A stretch of 64,000 bases of DNA from Siphonodentalium dalli (Eukaryota; Mollusca; Scaphopoda; Gadilida; Siphonodentaliidae), in contig CP136066.1 of NCBI GenBank assembly GCA_032622095.1, positions 103,375,319 through 103,439,318 of the forward strand, given 5' to 3'. Every line of letters begins with the position of its first letter. Positions within the stretch are counted from its first letter, which is position 1. A program made the position numbers and the translations under genes. The notes beneath the pieces are model-generated. The model did not search any database, was not told where the DNA came from, and saw only the letters and a program-made list of their open reading frames with translations. Below are positions 10,783 to 22,694 of this stretch, piece by piece.

Positions 10783-12119
10783 AGGATTTCGTAATCAATC
10801 CCGACCAAATGTAATTCCTTCAATTTCTCGATAGGAAATGTAGAAAGAATGTTTATGTTAAAATATTTTATAGTGATGTAAATAGGTCTATGTCTAAACT
10901 GGCAATTTCTTTATATGTGCACGTATTTCAATAGTTGCACTGTTCTTGGTGAAGTTCTGAAATTTGGTTGAACATAGGTCCACATCTCGACCTGCCGTGA
11001 TCCCGTACACATATATTTAAACGGACATGGCTGATTCGAGCTTCCAAATTGTGTCCACGTAATTTGGAAGGAGGTATAAGACGGGTTGACGCATGGACGA
11101 TATTTTTGTATACCGGCTTGATGTGCACTGAAAAATACTTTCCGTGGTTGATTTTCAGCTGTTACTAATTTCCCCCACAAGTGGAATAAACGCTCTTTAT
11201 TTCAACCATATAAGGAATATACAAACACTGAACGCTCTTTTCTGTTTCATTGATGTTTTGTGTTTTCGACCCAAACAACGTGGACTTCAATGCGTCATTC
11301 TGGGACACATAATGCTCGTATTTGTCGTTAGAATCTTTAGTCGCGACTATGGGGTTCATCGGCCATACACGAAAATGCTATATTTAGACAGTATTTTGGA
11401 CAACAAGCAATGAGTATTTGGTCATGTTGTTGAAACCAGTGTCTGTAAATAGCCTTATTTTGTTGGTACTTTAATTGCCTGCAAACTTACATACTGATTT
11501 ATGCTATTTCGATGACTTGACCTCGGTCAACTAAGCCGGATATATGGTGATTCGACGTCCAAATCTGCCAAAATTCAACGGAATAACGGGGTATATAAGC
11601 TCACCATGAGCTAATTTCAAAATCAAATATTTTATTCCAACATGAAACTAGGTGAATACTTAGGTCTAATATGAACCTATTTGTACGAAGATATTTGGCC
11701 AGGTAATGAATTGCTCTTGTTGACTATACTATTGCGGACAAGCTGCAATAGTTGGAGTACTGTATTGATAATGTTTGGGCCTATGTGTGCGTTGATATCA
11801 TTACATTCGAGAGTTTTGATGTATAGTCCGTAGACTGTGTGCATATGGTTTCACAAGGAATGCTGTGGAAGACGCTTGCATCAGTTTTGATCTCATCGCA
11901 ACTGCGAGTAGACTATTCTGGTCCAGAAGCTCTTTTCATTCAGCCAGAGCTGAATATAGTATTGAGGCCATTTTTCACAAGTTAAACCAGATAACGACGA
12001 CTGTCGTGATTACATAGCCAGTCAAGAAAACACTTAATGTGCATTCCTGTTTCTGAAAAACGAATTGTCTATGATGGTTTTCTGCTCAAGCTAATTACCA
12101 ACAGGGTGAACAAGTACAA
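10783..12119. repeat. Satellite unit, copy 4, left part (subtype A)
   Basis: Ends ...AAGTACAA at the left edge of the 37.7-kb insertion. The rest of the unit is at 49823-50118; 1337 plus 296 bp gives 1633 bp, a normal unit length. Confidence 0.95.
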
Positions 12120-12961
12120 CCCAGATAGCAATAATATGTTGGCCCAACGTTGGCCCAACCGTTGGCTAAACGTTGGGCCAACGTTGGGTCATACGGTTGG
12201 GCCAACGTAATTTTGCTCGTAGGCCCTACGTTGGGCCAACGTGTTGGGCCTACGTTGGGCCAACGTTGGCAAATCATAAGTTACGTTGGGCCAACGTTGG
12301 CCCACCTATTTTTTATGGTGGCCCCACGTTGGGCCAACGCGTTGGGCCTACGTTGGGCCAACGTTGGCAAATCACAAGTTACGTTGGGCCAACGTTGGCC
12401 CAACCTATTTTTTATGGTTGGCCCTACGTTGGGCCAACGTGTTGGGCCTACGTTGGGCCAACGTTGGCAAATCATAAGTTACGTTGGGCCAACGTTGGGC
12501 CAACCGTTGGCTAAACGTTGGGCCAACCGTTGGCTAAACGTTGGGCCAACGTTGGGTCATACGGTTGGGCCAACGTAATTTTGCTCGTAGGCCCTACGTT
12601 GGGCCAACGTGTTGGGCCTACGTTGGGCCAACGTTGGCAAATCATAAGTTACGTTGGGCCAACGTTGGGTCAACCTATTTTTTATGGTTGGCCCTACGTT
12701 GGGCCAACGTGTTGGGCCTACGCTGGGCCAATGTTGGCAAATCATAAGTTACGTTGGGCCAACGTTGGGCCAACGTTAGGCCAACCTATTTTTCATGGTT
12801 GGGCCTACATTGGTCCAACATGTGTGGCCTACTTTGGGCCAACGTTGGCAAATCATAAGTTACGTTGGACCAATGTTAGCCCAACGTTGGACCAATGTTT
12901 AGGCTAGCCAACATTGGACCAACGGTTGGAGCAACGGATCAACATATTATTGCTATCTGGG
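12120..12961. repeat. Left terminal GTTGGGCCAACG array, bounded by perfect 22-bp inverted repeats
   Basis: Starts CCCAGATAGCAATAATATGT and ends with the exact inverse (12940-12961), with AA on both outer sides, so the 842-bp segment looks like a complete element by itself. It is filled with the 12-bp palindrome GTTGGGCCAACG and variants, ordered into a unit of about 100 bp marked by GGCAAATCATAAGTTACG (at about 12271, 12369, 12469, 12639, 12739, 12850). One block with ATACGGTTGGGCCAACGTAA occurs twice. Open frames through it are low-complexity by-products. Confidence 0.93.
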
Positions 12962-12992
12962 AATGGAAACATAACCAGAGTTACACATTTAA

Positions 12993-13252
12993 CCCTTTGA
13001 TGACAGGAGCTTCCTGACATTTTGCGAAAAAACCCTGTGCTTGGTGCCAATGCATTCTCTTATATATGCTAGTCACCCATAGGGCGCCTCAAGTATATAC
13101 GAGAATGTATTGGCCTAACAATATTTACCTTCATCTTGTAAGCTAGTGCATTCTCTTCTGCATGAGAGGCTATGGGAGACTCGATTACATAAGAGAATGC
13201 ACTGGCACAGGGTCTTTAATGTTGCACAAGCACAGCTCCCATCATAGAAGGG
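12993..13252. mobile_element. TTAA-type MITE (piggyBac-like ends), 260 bp
   Basis: TTAA at 12989-12992 and 13253-13256. Ends CCCTTTGATGACAGGAGC and GCTCCCATCATAGAAGGG are inverted with few mismatches. The inside has hairpins built on GTGCATTCTCTT and CCAATGCATTCTCTTATATA. No coding capacity. Confidence 0.88.
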
Positions 13253-13256
13253 TTAA

Positions 13257-14304
13257 CACTTTTCTGACAAGCATATACTTCATACACATTCATTTGTATG
13301 GATGTTGAGATGATAAATTCAAAAGCCTAAGGCTGTTCGTTGAGCTTATTATCTGAACATCACTATAAATGAATGGGAATTCTTGGATAATTCTCAGTGC
13401 TGTTTTCTCTGCCGGCTGTCTGCTTAAATTTTTGGAACATCCCTGCAAATGAAGATACACTTTTAGAACTGAATTGGGAAATTGCTTTCAGTTATGAATG
13501 GGTTAAATTGAAAACTAATATCTTTGAAGTCATAGCAACAAGTGTCATATGCAACTACATCAGTAATAAATCATTAACACTGGAGATCTCTACCTATATA
13601 ATTTTCTTTCTTCAGTAATGACTTCACATTTGTAGTCAACAAATATTGTGAACTCCCAAAGAATTTCTGGAGAAAATCAGATGAAATTTGTTGAATTGTT
13701 TTATTCCTTAACACTTAATATTATAATAATTATAATCTTATTCAACAATTATAACAATATATAACAACTTTATTTTAATTTAAAATAAGTCAATAAATAA
13801 ATCATTTTAATAATTTGGGAAAAATCCTTAATATTATAAGGACTATGGTCATGGAATCTCAAATTTCCTATAAAAAAACGTAAATAATAAACAACATTTA
13901 GATGTATCCAAGTGTGACTACCTGCTAAACAAGCTAGATAAAACATCATAATTAATACTTGTGACACCAGCAACTACCAACGTGTCCCAATTTTATGACT
14001 GAAATTTCAATGTAAACATATGTATCACAAATTGGCCCAATAAAACATCTTATGGATATCTTACAACCAGACCAGGTGGCAGGCAGATCACAACACAGGG
14101 ATAAATCTTTATTAGATTAGTATGTCTGTCTGGAACAGGCAACCGACCACCCCACTGATTTGATTAAGTGACTAGGGAAGCATACATGTCTACTGGAAGT
14201 GATCTCTTCACTACAATATGACACACACTTGTGATGATGGCCCTCTGACTGGGCTGACTCATTTCAATCACTGTTGACACATGAAAATTGAGATTCCATA
14301 GTCC
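13257..14304. other. A+T-rich DNA, no gene seen
   Basis: Short open frames only. A weak inverted pair near 13290-13375 is the only structure noticed. Confidence 0.5.
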
Positions 14305-14308
14305 TTAA

Positions 14309-14788
14309 AGGTACTCAATCCGAACAGAGGGTCCCCATCTCAACAGATTCCAACAACAACAATCCGATCAGAGGGTCCTATATTACTATTTCTTTGGCTT
14401 TGGGGGTAAAAAATATTTGATTCGAGTCGAGGAACCCATCAAACAAAGCTCAGAGTTATTAGATATTGATTTTTGAAATTTGTTATTTACTCGAGATGAG
14501 TACTAATAATTGCCTTCAACTGCCGTAATCTGCTAGGGATGTGTACACCAAAATCTATTCAAACAGACAAGGATGGATAACTCTAAAATCAAGTGGTAAT
14601 AATAACGCAATTTTGACTGAGTTCTGGGCCAGAAAGTATTCCCGATAATGAAAAATAATAGATTTCTAAAATCGCTATCTAACAAATCTGAGCTTTGATG
14701 GGTGACTTCCTCGACTTGAATCAAATATTTTTGACCCCCGAAGCCATTGAAATAGTAATTGAGAGGAGTTTTATTGGATTGAGTACCT
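14309..14788. mobile_element. AGGTACTCAATCCGA-type TTAA MITE, copy 1
   Basis: TTAA at 14305-14308 and 14789-14792. Left end AGGTACTCAATCCGA pairs with the right end TTGGATTGAGTACCT, and the arms are imperfectly inverted over most of the element (AGAGGGTCC, ATTTGATTCGAGTCGAGGAA and TCCTCGACTTGAATCAAAT). Related copies are at 26769-27207 and 42364-42799. Confidence 0.85.
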
Positions 14789-15014
14789 TTAAAAGATAAT
14801 ACATTTAAATTTTACACATAAACCAGGCCTTAAAATCAGACTTGATCAGAAATTGACTCTCGCAAAATTTGATGTATTTTATGACCTGCAAACTCAGGCT
14901 TTTCATTGGAGTAGGAAACTTCATCGATAGAAATATATAGCATTAAAATGTTGAAATTATTAAGAAATTGCCACACAAGAGCTGGGTTTATCAAAGATAC
15001 CATGAGAGCCACTA

Positions 15015-15208
15015 CTCTTAGGTGCCTAATAATCGTGATGGCCTAATAATCGTGATGGCCTAATAATAGTGATGGGTGGTGATTTAGGCTGAAATTAATA
15101 ATAGTGATGGCAATTTCACTCTATGTCTCAATGCCAAATAATGGTGATCATTGGGAATTTTCTCCAAAATTAATAATCGTGCTGACACTATAATTAGGCA
15201 CCTGAGAG
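15015..15208. mobile_element. TA-flanked foldback MITE (CTCTTAGGTGCC ends)
   Basis: TA-CTCTTAGGTGCCTAATAAT on the left and ATTAGGCACCTGAGAG-TA on the right. The inside has repeated AATAATCGTGATGGCCT units. A diverged relative is at 42861-43052. TA flanks suggest a Tc1/mariner-type mover. Confidence 0.7.
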
Positions 15209-15210
15209 TA

Positions 15211-15605
15211 GGCTCCAGTGAATTGTGGTATTGTGCAACCTGCTTGAGTGCGGTAATTTATAAATAATCTCAACAAAATTGTGGTCCTATTTTTATTACA
15301 CATCACTTGGTTTTGGACAGTAGAGGATTCAAGAAAGTTCCACGAAATAGACCAGATTACTCATCGCACAAGCAGTCTGTTGAAAGTTATTCTAAGATCG
15401 ACAGAGATTGAAAGTTGGTTAATATGTGACAGAGTTTTCAACCTGTCCTAGTTAAGAAAACAGTAATTTCCATACTTCACAGTGTATTCAATTCACACAC
15501 GAGAAGTAAATGTTCATGCAAACTGGTTCAAAAAGAAATAGTTTCTCAAATGTGAAATATATTTTAGAAATTACCAGTGTGATGTAATTATGTGTTATCA
15601 ACGCA
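15211..15605. other. No gene seen
   Basis: A+T-rich spacer without recognisable structure. Confidence 0.5.
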
Positions 15606-15609
15606 TTAA

Positions 15610-15832
15610 CCCTTTCATGACGGGAGCGAGTGCATTCTCTTATATATGGGAGGCTCCCAAAAGGAAGCCTTGCATATATAAGAGAATGAATTGGCTTACA
15701 AGGTCAATATTGTTAGACCAATATGTGTTCTCTTATATAGGCAAGGTTCCCTATGGGAGAATCAAATATATAAGAGTATATGCATTGGAAAAGGTTTTTC
15801 GCAAATTTTTAGGAAGCTCCAGTTATGGAAGG
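15610..15832. mobile_element. TTAA-type MITE, 223 bp
   Basis: TTAA at 15606-15609 and 15833-15836; ends CCCTTTCATGACGGGAGC and GAAGCTCCAGTTATGGAAGG. Same family as 12993-13252: it has the GCATTCTCTTATATATG hairpin arm twice, and the TTCGCAAATTTTTAGGAAGCTCC right-end segment also found near 17945. Confidence 0.85.
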
Positions 15833-16057
15833 TTAAGCCATGTAATTTTGAGGTTATAGTCGGAAACTGAACTAAAAGAATACATAGTCATACATTGTAC
15901 ATTATTTAATTTTGTGTCAAAATTAATGCTCCTATATTCAAAATGACATCTGAAACATAATTGATTACTTAGCAATGTCAATCTAGTAACACAATACTCA
16001 CAATGACATAAAGATAGCCATTCATTTTAATTTCATCATTTTAGAATATATAGAGGA

Positions 16058-16212
16058 TATCTGGTGTTTTTTAGTGGATACCGAAGATTATCTTATTTGT
16101 GACCATGACAAATGTCTATTTTTTCGCGAGTGGCTTGCCACGACCAAAAAATAAACATTTGTCACGGTCACGAATGAGATAATTTTAAGTATCCACTCAA
16201 AAACACTAGATT
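16058..16212. repeat. Foldback element with arms of about 70 bp
   Basis: TCTGGTGTTTTTTAGTGGATAC on the left is inverted as GTATCCACTCAAAAACACTAGA on the right. The inner arms GTGACCATGACAAATGT and ACATTTGTCACGGTCAC also pair, around a CGCGAGTGGC loop. Confidence 0.8.
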
Positions 16213-16820
16213 TTCTATTTATTTTACGTGTGCTTATGCCCATTATAAAAACGGGTCACATTCAAATCTAACATTTCATAATGGAATTATACGAATGCTA
16301 CTATATATGGTTAACATTTCACAATTTTATAATAGGTATTCAAGAAATTCAGATACGACATAGACGCGAATGTGAAAGTGTAATTTTCTATATCTTCATA
16401 GCTAGCGGTGGATAACGATTATTATCTGTTAGCTATTTCTTCTATAATCTATTGTTGAGCATATAATAAAGGTCTATTTCAGTATTGACAACAATTGTGA
16501 AAGAATAGATAAAGTTTTGGATAAATCATACACAATTAATACATTGAAGGCCCATTCAGATGGTGATGCGACTTCTGAGTCAACGCTCAATTAGGACAAA
16601 TGTAATATGACTATATAATGAATTCGCTCCATGCAAGCATAACGCAACCAAAGTGGCATCGAAAGAATAGGATTTGTACTAATTTAGCAATGTAACGATA
16701 AGCTTTCACCACAATATGAGTATGATTCATTGTCGGTAACAACCTACAAGTACACAAGGTAATAATAGTTTCATATGAAAGAATAAAGTTTGTGTGTCAC
16801 AAAATATACGTAACATTCAA
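16213..16820. other. No gene seen
   Basis: A+T-rich spacer, only short open frames. Confidence 0.5.
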
Positions 16821-16821
16821 G

Positions 16822-17437
16822 TTGCCATCTCTCTGGCTAACAAGGCCACTCTCTGGCAGACAAAGCTGCATCTATGGCCAGAACATTGTTTTTTTTCAGG
16901 AGGCTGCAGGCGTTTCATTCAATTAAAAACAGAGTGGACAGGTATGTATAACCATTAACACATTCATTTTACTGACTAGATATTCTCCTTAACAACAGAA
17001 ATAGCGCACAACCAGGCACAACTAAAAACAATTGGCTTCCCAAAGCAAGTGGGTATTATTAGATATCATCAGAAATTGGTAATTCTCCATTGATTATAAT
17101 GATCTTTATTGAAAAACAAGAGTGGTGTGTTGTATTTATCTTCCACTACGATCCTCGTTTTTAATGTGTCACTGGCATAAAAGAAATGGGCAGGTGAGTG
17201 AAAAAGTCATACTCACTCACTTTGGGTTCTTAGTTGTATGCTATTTCTGTTGTTAGGGAGCATGGGTATGGTCAGGTTATACTCACAGTACAGGGTGAAT
17301 GTGTTATTTGATACATACCTGTCCATTCTGTGTTTATTTATTTAAATACCCCCAGCCTCACAAAAAAACAACATTATGGCCCTAGAGGCGCCTTCTCTGC
17401 CAGGGAGCAGCCTAATTGTCAGCCAGAGAGGAGGCAC
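16822..17437. repeat. Foldback element, arms of about 140 bp
   Basis: Left arm TGCCATCTCTCTGGCTAAC ... GTGGACAGGTATGTATAAC and right arm GATACATACCTGTCCATTC ... GTCAGCCAGAGAGGAGGCA are imperfect inverted repeats around a middle of about 300 bp. No coding capacity and no clear target duplication. Confidence 0.72.
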
Positions 17438-17839
17438 ATCGAATGGTAGGTGTGTACATAGAACATATCAATGCTGTACATACTAGACTCATCAAAATGT
17501 CAATCGCAATTCAATGTCTGCATCTGTCAAGACAAATTAAAAAAAATCGTCAATTGCTTTGGTTTAAAGTATTATTTCCAGTTCAGTATTGATGCATACC
17601 AGTATATTGGGACATAACCGGGCAACTACCAACATAAGTTGACAGTCTATTGGTTTGGCGCCCATACATAGTAAATATCAATGTACATACTGGACTGAAA
17701 AAAAACTAAGTCACTGATGGGTTATCGAGATATCAATAATCGCAATTTAATGTCTGCATCTGTTAAGACTGTATTGACAAATTAAAAAATTCATTGTTAA
17801 TAGCTTTGATCAGTATTGATGCATACGAGTATATTAGGA

Positions 17840-17974
17840 CATAGGGAGTATCACATATATAAGATAATGAACTGGTTTACAAGGTCAAGGCCATTGTATT
17901 CTCTTATATCGCATACATATCAAAATGCATTGACACAGGGTTTTTGCAAATTTTCAGGACACTCCAGTCATGAG
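17840..17974. repeat. Relic of the TTAA hairpin MITE family
   Basis: Has CATATATAAGATAATG.ACTGG, GTATTCTCTTATAT, TTTTTGCAAATTTTCAGGA and an ACTCCAGTCATGAG end next to TTAA (17975-17978), matching the right half of 15610-15832. The left end is lost. Confidence 0.6.
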
Positions 17975-17978
17975 TTAA

Positions 17979-19211
17979 AATCTTTCAACATGTTTAATCC
18001 ATTTTTGACAAGAAAACTGACATGTGTAGATTTTCAAAGAAAAGTCGACTATGCCATTGACATCATAAGTTATTATGGTCAATTGAAAGTAACATAGTCT
18101 GAGTTTATATCTATGACCCTTTGTTTTCAAGGTTGAATATATACACCGACGACACACTTGTGTGAACGCTTTTGAACATAAGGCATGACTTCAATCACAC
18201 CATAATAGCAAGAGATACAGTATGCCTTGAGAGCTATACTTACAAGGTTGAACAAGTACCATATAAACTAAAGTGTTCACACAAGTATGTCGTTCTGTGA
18301 TTATTACACACCTCTAAATCAACCACTTAATGTTTATTGTGTGATACAGTATCTATAAAGGAATTATGACAAGTGTATAATAAAAGTCAAAGCCACAAAC
18401 GTCAGACTATGTCCCCGTCAATGTATACTTAAATTTCCATCAACAGCTTTGATCCTGATTGTTAAATATGTGTTAAGGTTATCAACGGTAGGGCTGCAAC
18501 AAGAGATGTGATTCGCAATTAAATGTCAAGTACATTGTGATATGTACGACATGTATAATGTCATTTCCTGCATCACTTTAACCGTTAATTTAAGAAATTA
18601 GGCAATTCCAAGTCGACCCACATATTGTCTTCATAAAACTAAGATTATCAATCACCGACTATTAATTTATTAATATTTGTAATTATAAGCAATCAACATC
18701 GTTTCTGATGCATCTGTCGGCATATAGAAGAGTCTGATGGCGAACTACATGTACATACTTAGTATAAGTTGAATTGAAAATGACGTTGATTGCATATATG
18801 ATGCAGTGAAATAATAATGATCCATAGGTGCAGTCCTATTATAATTCAAGGGCGGTTGCAGTTTTTATTTGACAAAATAATGGGAAAAAAATGAGAGATG
18901 GATTCATCAATCCATTTGACATTTGACAATTAATCATCACTTATGTTAACTATGCTATGTTAACTCAGTTAATAAAATTTGAGTTCAGTCCCAATAATCA
19001 GCCAATAATGCTACCATTCTTCTTATTTGTCACACATTTTACTGACTGAGCAAATTGGGCATGGTCTGAAAAATATATACCACATTCACAGAATCAAGTA
19101 TTCAATATGTATTGCTCTTTTAGCAAATGAAGCAGTATCATGAGATGCTATGGCGTATTTAACAAGTAATTGTCAAATGTCAATCAGACTGGCATAATAA
19201 ATAATTAGACA
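17979..19211. other. A+T-rich DNA, no gene seen
   Basis: No splice-bounded coding exon or clear repeat was recognised. Confidence 0.5.
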
Positions 19212-19215
19212 TTAA

Positions 19216-19571
19216 AGGGGTACTGTGCACTAAATTCGGCCATTTTTGGGACCATCTCCTTTTATTCTCAACAGAATATATGCAACAAATTAATTAATTT
19301 GAGCCATGGATGAGTCCAAAATATACTCATTTACCGTATGAATGATACAATTAACATGGTAATTATAACGAAAATGAATTGATGACTCCAGCCATAAATT
19401 CATTTTCGTTATAATTACCATGTTGTTTGTATCATTCATACAGCACACGAATGTATTTTGCACTAATCTATGGCTCAAATTCATTCATTTGTTGCATATA
19501 TTCTGTTGAGTATAACAGGAGAATCTCCGAGATGGTCCCAAAAATGGCTGGATTTAGCGTACAGTACCCCT
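19216..19571. mobile_element. Long-armed TTAA foldback MITE, 356 bp
   Basis: TTAA at 19212-19215 and 19572-19575; ends AGGGGTACTGTGC and GTACAGTACCCCT. The arms pair over about 150 bp each (including GGTAATTATAACGAAAATGA and its inverse) around a small GATGACTCCAGCC loop. A transcript would form a long hairpin. Confidence 0.88.
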
Positions 19572-19580
19572 TTAAGGTAT

Positions 19581-19705
19581 AAGGAATAATCCTTCACTCA
19601 CTTTTGCAGTCCAGCACTCTGGTACCAAATCACACTGGAAAAATCCAGTGTGCTTAAATATCAGAGTGTTGAACTGCATAAATGAAGTGCAGAAGGATTA
19701 TTCCT
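19581..19705. repeat. Hairpin repeat next to the TTAA MITE
   Basis: GGAATAATCCTTCACTCA with GAAGGATTATTCC, and CAGCACTCTG with CAGAGTGTTG, form nested inverted arms around CACACTGGAAAAATCCAGTGTG. Confidence 0.7.
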
Positions 19706-19904
19706 CAATTCAATCTACTTAGACTTTTCATAATGCTTCTTTGTTCTTTCCATCTCTCATCTTCTTCCCACCATTCCTGTCTTTCGCGAACCGCAACCAT
19801 CCTTGAATAATCCCTTTGATTTTTTCATTAGTTAGATTGGCACAAACCTGGTTTTGCCGAACAGCACCTGCATACAATATGGTTAAAGTATTATTACAAT
19901 ATTA

Positions 19905-20030
19905 GTTACCTTCGGCAACATCGGGGGTACATGGAGATTTAATACCTGGATGTCGATTTTAATGAGGGGTTCAAAAAGAGACATCCAGGTATTAAATCTC
20001 CATGTACCGCATGATGTTGCTGGAGATAAC
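19905..20030. repeat. Foldback element with near-perfect arms of about 45 bp
   Basis: GTACATGGAGATTTAATACC then TGGATGTC pairs with GACATCCA then GGTATTAAATCTCCATGTAC. Outer arms GTTACCTTCGGCAACATC and GATGTTGCTGGAGATAAC pair less exactly. Confidence 0.8.
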
Positions 20031-20354
20031 GATTTTGTCCCCACAACAATAACCATATCTCCTTAATTTAAGTGTGTTTTTGGCGTGCGAAAGCAACGTC
20101 ACGATTGGTGGAAACTGCCAGTTCAAGGGTCATTCATATACTCCCGATGTTTCACATGCTCATATACCCCCGATGTTTGGCGCACGTTCTCTTATACCCC
20201 GATGTGAAGGGTGACGGGGGACATAGTGATTTAAACGTGGCGTTGTAGCCAATCAGATTGCTAGTTACAACCGGATGTGGGGACAAATGTAATTGAACAA
20301 TTCTGGGCTGTATAATATTTAAAACCTGTTCTATACTATAACTGGATTCTCCCA

Positions 20355-20545
20355 TCAGTTTTTAGCTCACCTGAGCAGCCTTCATAATTGGCTACAGCAA
20401 TCAGCATTGCCGAAGCAATTTGCTGAAGCAAACTGGGCCATGGCATACTATTGCCGTAGCGGATTGCCGAAGCAAAACAATCTGAATTAAGTCTCAGGTG
20501 GAGCTATAGTCATCACTCCTCATCCGTCGTCCGTCCATCCATCCG
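20355..20545. repeat. AGCTCACCTGAG repeat end with a nested element of about 100 bp
   Basis: TTTTTAGCTCACCTGAG and CTCAGGTGGAGCTATAGTCA are continuous in the inverse copy at 26620-26690, but here are split by about 100 bp (GGCTACAGCAATCAGCATTGCC ...). That insert recurs inverted at 33250-33350, so it looks like a small mobile repeat. Confidence 0.65.
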
Positions 20546-20639
20546 TCAACAATTCTTAAACCTCTTCTTCAGAACCATAAGGCCAAAAAAAAACTCTTTG
20601 TTTCCGATACCCTGCCCGCCTGAGATTTTCTTGCCTGCC

Positions 20640-22080
20640 TCAATAGTCAAAAGTTAACTGTTAGAGTGTCAATGTGAATATTTATTGTTTTTCCCCAATC
20701 CCGAAAGCAAAAATAAGTCAGTTATTGGTAGAGAATCTCTACTAGAGATCATACTGCAGAGTAAATGAATTCAAGGGACAGCATGTTTTTACCCAATGCT
20801 TGGCTTATTTTCATTGCACATTTATCTACCATATTCCATGGGCTGTAACTACACTATTCTATCACTTACGGCTGAAAAGTTAAAAAAAAAAAAAATCCCT
20901 GCCTACCTGTCTGGAAAATTACCCCATTGTTATCGGAAACAGAAGTGTTTTGTTTTGGCCTAAACTGAATGGATTCATATTTGATGTGGATGTTCCCTAG
21001 GTGACACACATTAAATTTCTTCTCAAGAACCAATCGGCCTATTTAGCTTATGTTTGGTATGGAGGGTCCTTCGCTGACTGAGGTTTAGATTTGTAGTCCG
21101 GATCTATGTCAGAACAACTTGCATCCATACTCTATGGAACACAAGCAAATCAACATCCATTTCTTAATTTATTAATATTAGATATCAGAATAATTAGTAA
21201 ATTCAGTCTATGAAAATAGCACCCAGAATTGGGCAGAAACAAAAATAATTGGCAATTTCTATGTCAATAACTGGTAAAAAAATAGGTGGACCCAGGGTTG
21301 CGATTTTTTTAAAGAAATATAAAAAACCAATTTTTTATTTAAATCTGATTTTTTAAATGGTGTAGTTAAAAGTGCTGAATCTGAGTGTAGTTACAAACAA
21401 TATTAACAATGTTAAGCAAAGCAGGTCATTGCTGGAGGAGCAAAAGCAGTATGCCTGAAGTTTCTATAGGGTTGCAAATTACTGTAAAATTAACTCTTTA
21501 CCAGTTGTGACGTAATATCAAATGTTGCGAGATATCTGGTGACATATTTTGACACACTAATTATAAAACGCTCCAGCTATATGGCTATATGCAAAATATG
21601 TCAAATCATGTCACCAGGTGTTTAATACCCCTCGACACAAAGCCAATGTTCAGCAAGTTATTATTTGACAGCTCTGCTATATAATTGATATTAATGGGAC
21701 AGCAATGAGGTCTTATCTTGATGGCTGTGCTGTTGGAATAATTTGATACACTATTATTTTAACTTAAATTGGACTCTTATTAACCCAAATATTCCATGTC
21801 CCGTCACTGTTTCACATTTAATCCAAGGCTGTGCTGGTTCAACATTACAGATCCTGCGCCAGTATATTCTCTTATATATGCAAGTGACCCTTAAATTCCA
21901 ATAATCATAGTAATTTACAGTCGCCAATGGATGGGTTAACATCTGCCAATCATGATTGGCCTCTCGTTTAAAATAAAATTCATTCATTTAAATCTTGATT
22001 TAAATAAATGATTTAAATTGTCCAACCTTGGGTGGACCAAACCCAAATTAGAAATTGAGCCAATTGAATAAAAATTAATA
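20640..22080. other. No gene seen
   Basis: A+T-rich DNA with scraps of repeats, including a CTCTTATATATGCAAGTGACC fragment of the hairpin MITE family near 21870. No further exon of the neighbouring minus-strand gene could be identified. Confidence 0.45.
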
Positions 22081-22361
22081 ATCATAATTTACCATTTACT
22101 CCCACCAGAACCTTTTCGCAAGCTGCAATTCCATTTTTATGGTCTCCCATCCCAGCCCAATTCAGTTTCTTGGCCAATTCATGGCTCACCAGCGCAGCCA
22201 TGATGTTTCTGACCACCGCTTCATCGTTCCGCCCACCGAGAACACTAAGTTGCACTATCTGAAATAATTCAAAAAGTGAAAAAATAATTAAGAATTTGTA
22301 AATGCTGCAAAGGGGGGGGGGAGGATGGGTGGTGTCATTGAACATTCTGACAAGAAGGCTC

Positions 22362-22694
22362 TAAAGATGGGCAGTACTCGGTATTTACCGTGCGGTATCG
22401 GTATCAGCTTAATACCGATTTACCGAACCGAATAAAAACTAAAAATACCGTATTTTCGGTCATGAAATTATTATGTGTTGCCAACGTATATGCGTGACCT
22501 TGTCACCGCGGCCATGCTATGCATGAATTGTATGACCGGTCAACCGTAAGCAACGAGAATCGGATAATTATGATAACTCAATGTAACAAGTCGGTACTAC
22601 ATGTATTAGTCTATTACAATGTTGTTACATCAAGGGCGCAGCTGCCCGAGGGCATCTTTGATCTTTACGACATATTCAATACCGCCCATCTCTA
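22362..22694. mobile_element. hAT-type MITE with 8-bp target duplication
   Basis: GAAGGCTC at 22354-22361 and 22695-22702 flanks ends TAAAGATGGGCAGTA and TACCGCCCATCTCTA. The 8-bp duplication and the AGATGGGC end are typical of hAT elements. It sits in the last intron of the DUF4806-type gene and has no coding capacity. Confidence 0.9.

Noticed and set aside
1..12119. Tandem rRNA, 5S, snRNA or histone cluster as the source of the 1.6-kb unit
   Set aside because: No recognisable rRNA, 5S, U-RNA or histone sequence was found in the unit.
12095..12907. Long overlapping frames rich in W-A-N-V-G-P-T
   Set aside because: They come from the GTTGGGCCAACG array, which lacks stops in several frames; pure repeat translation.
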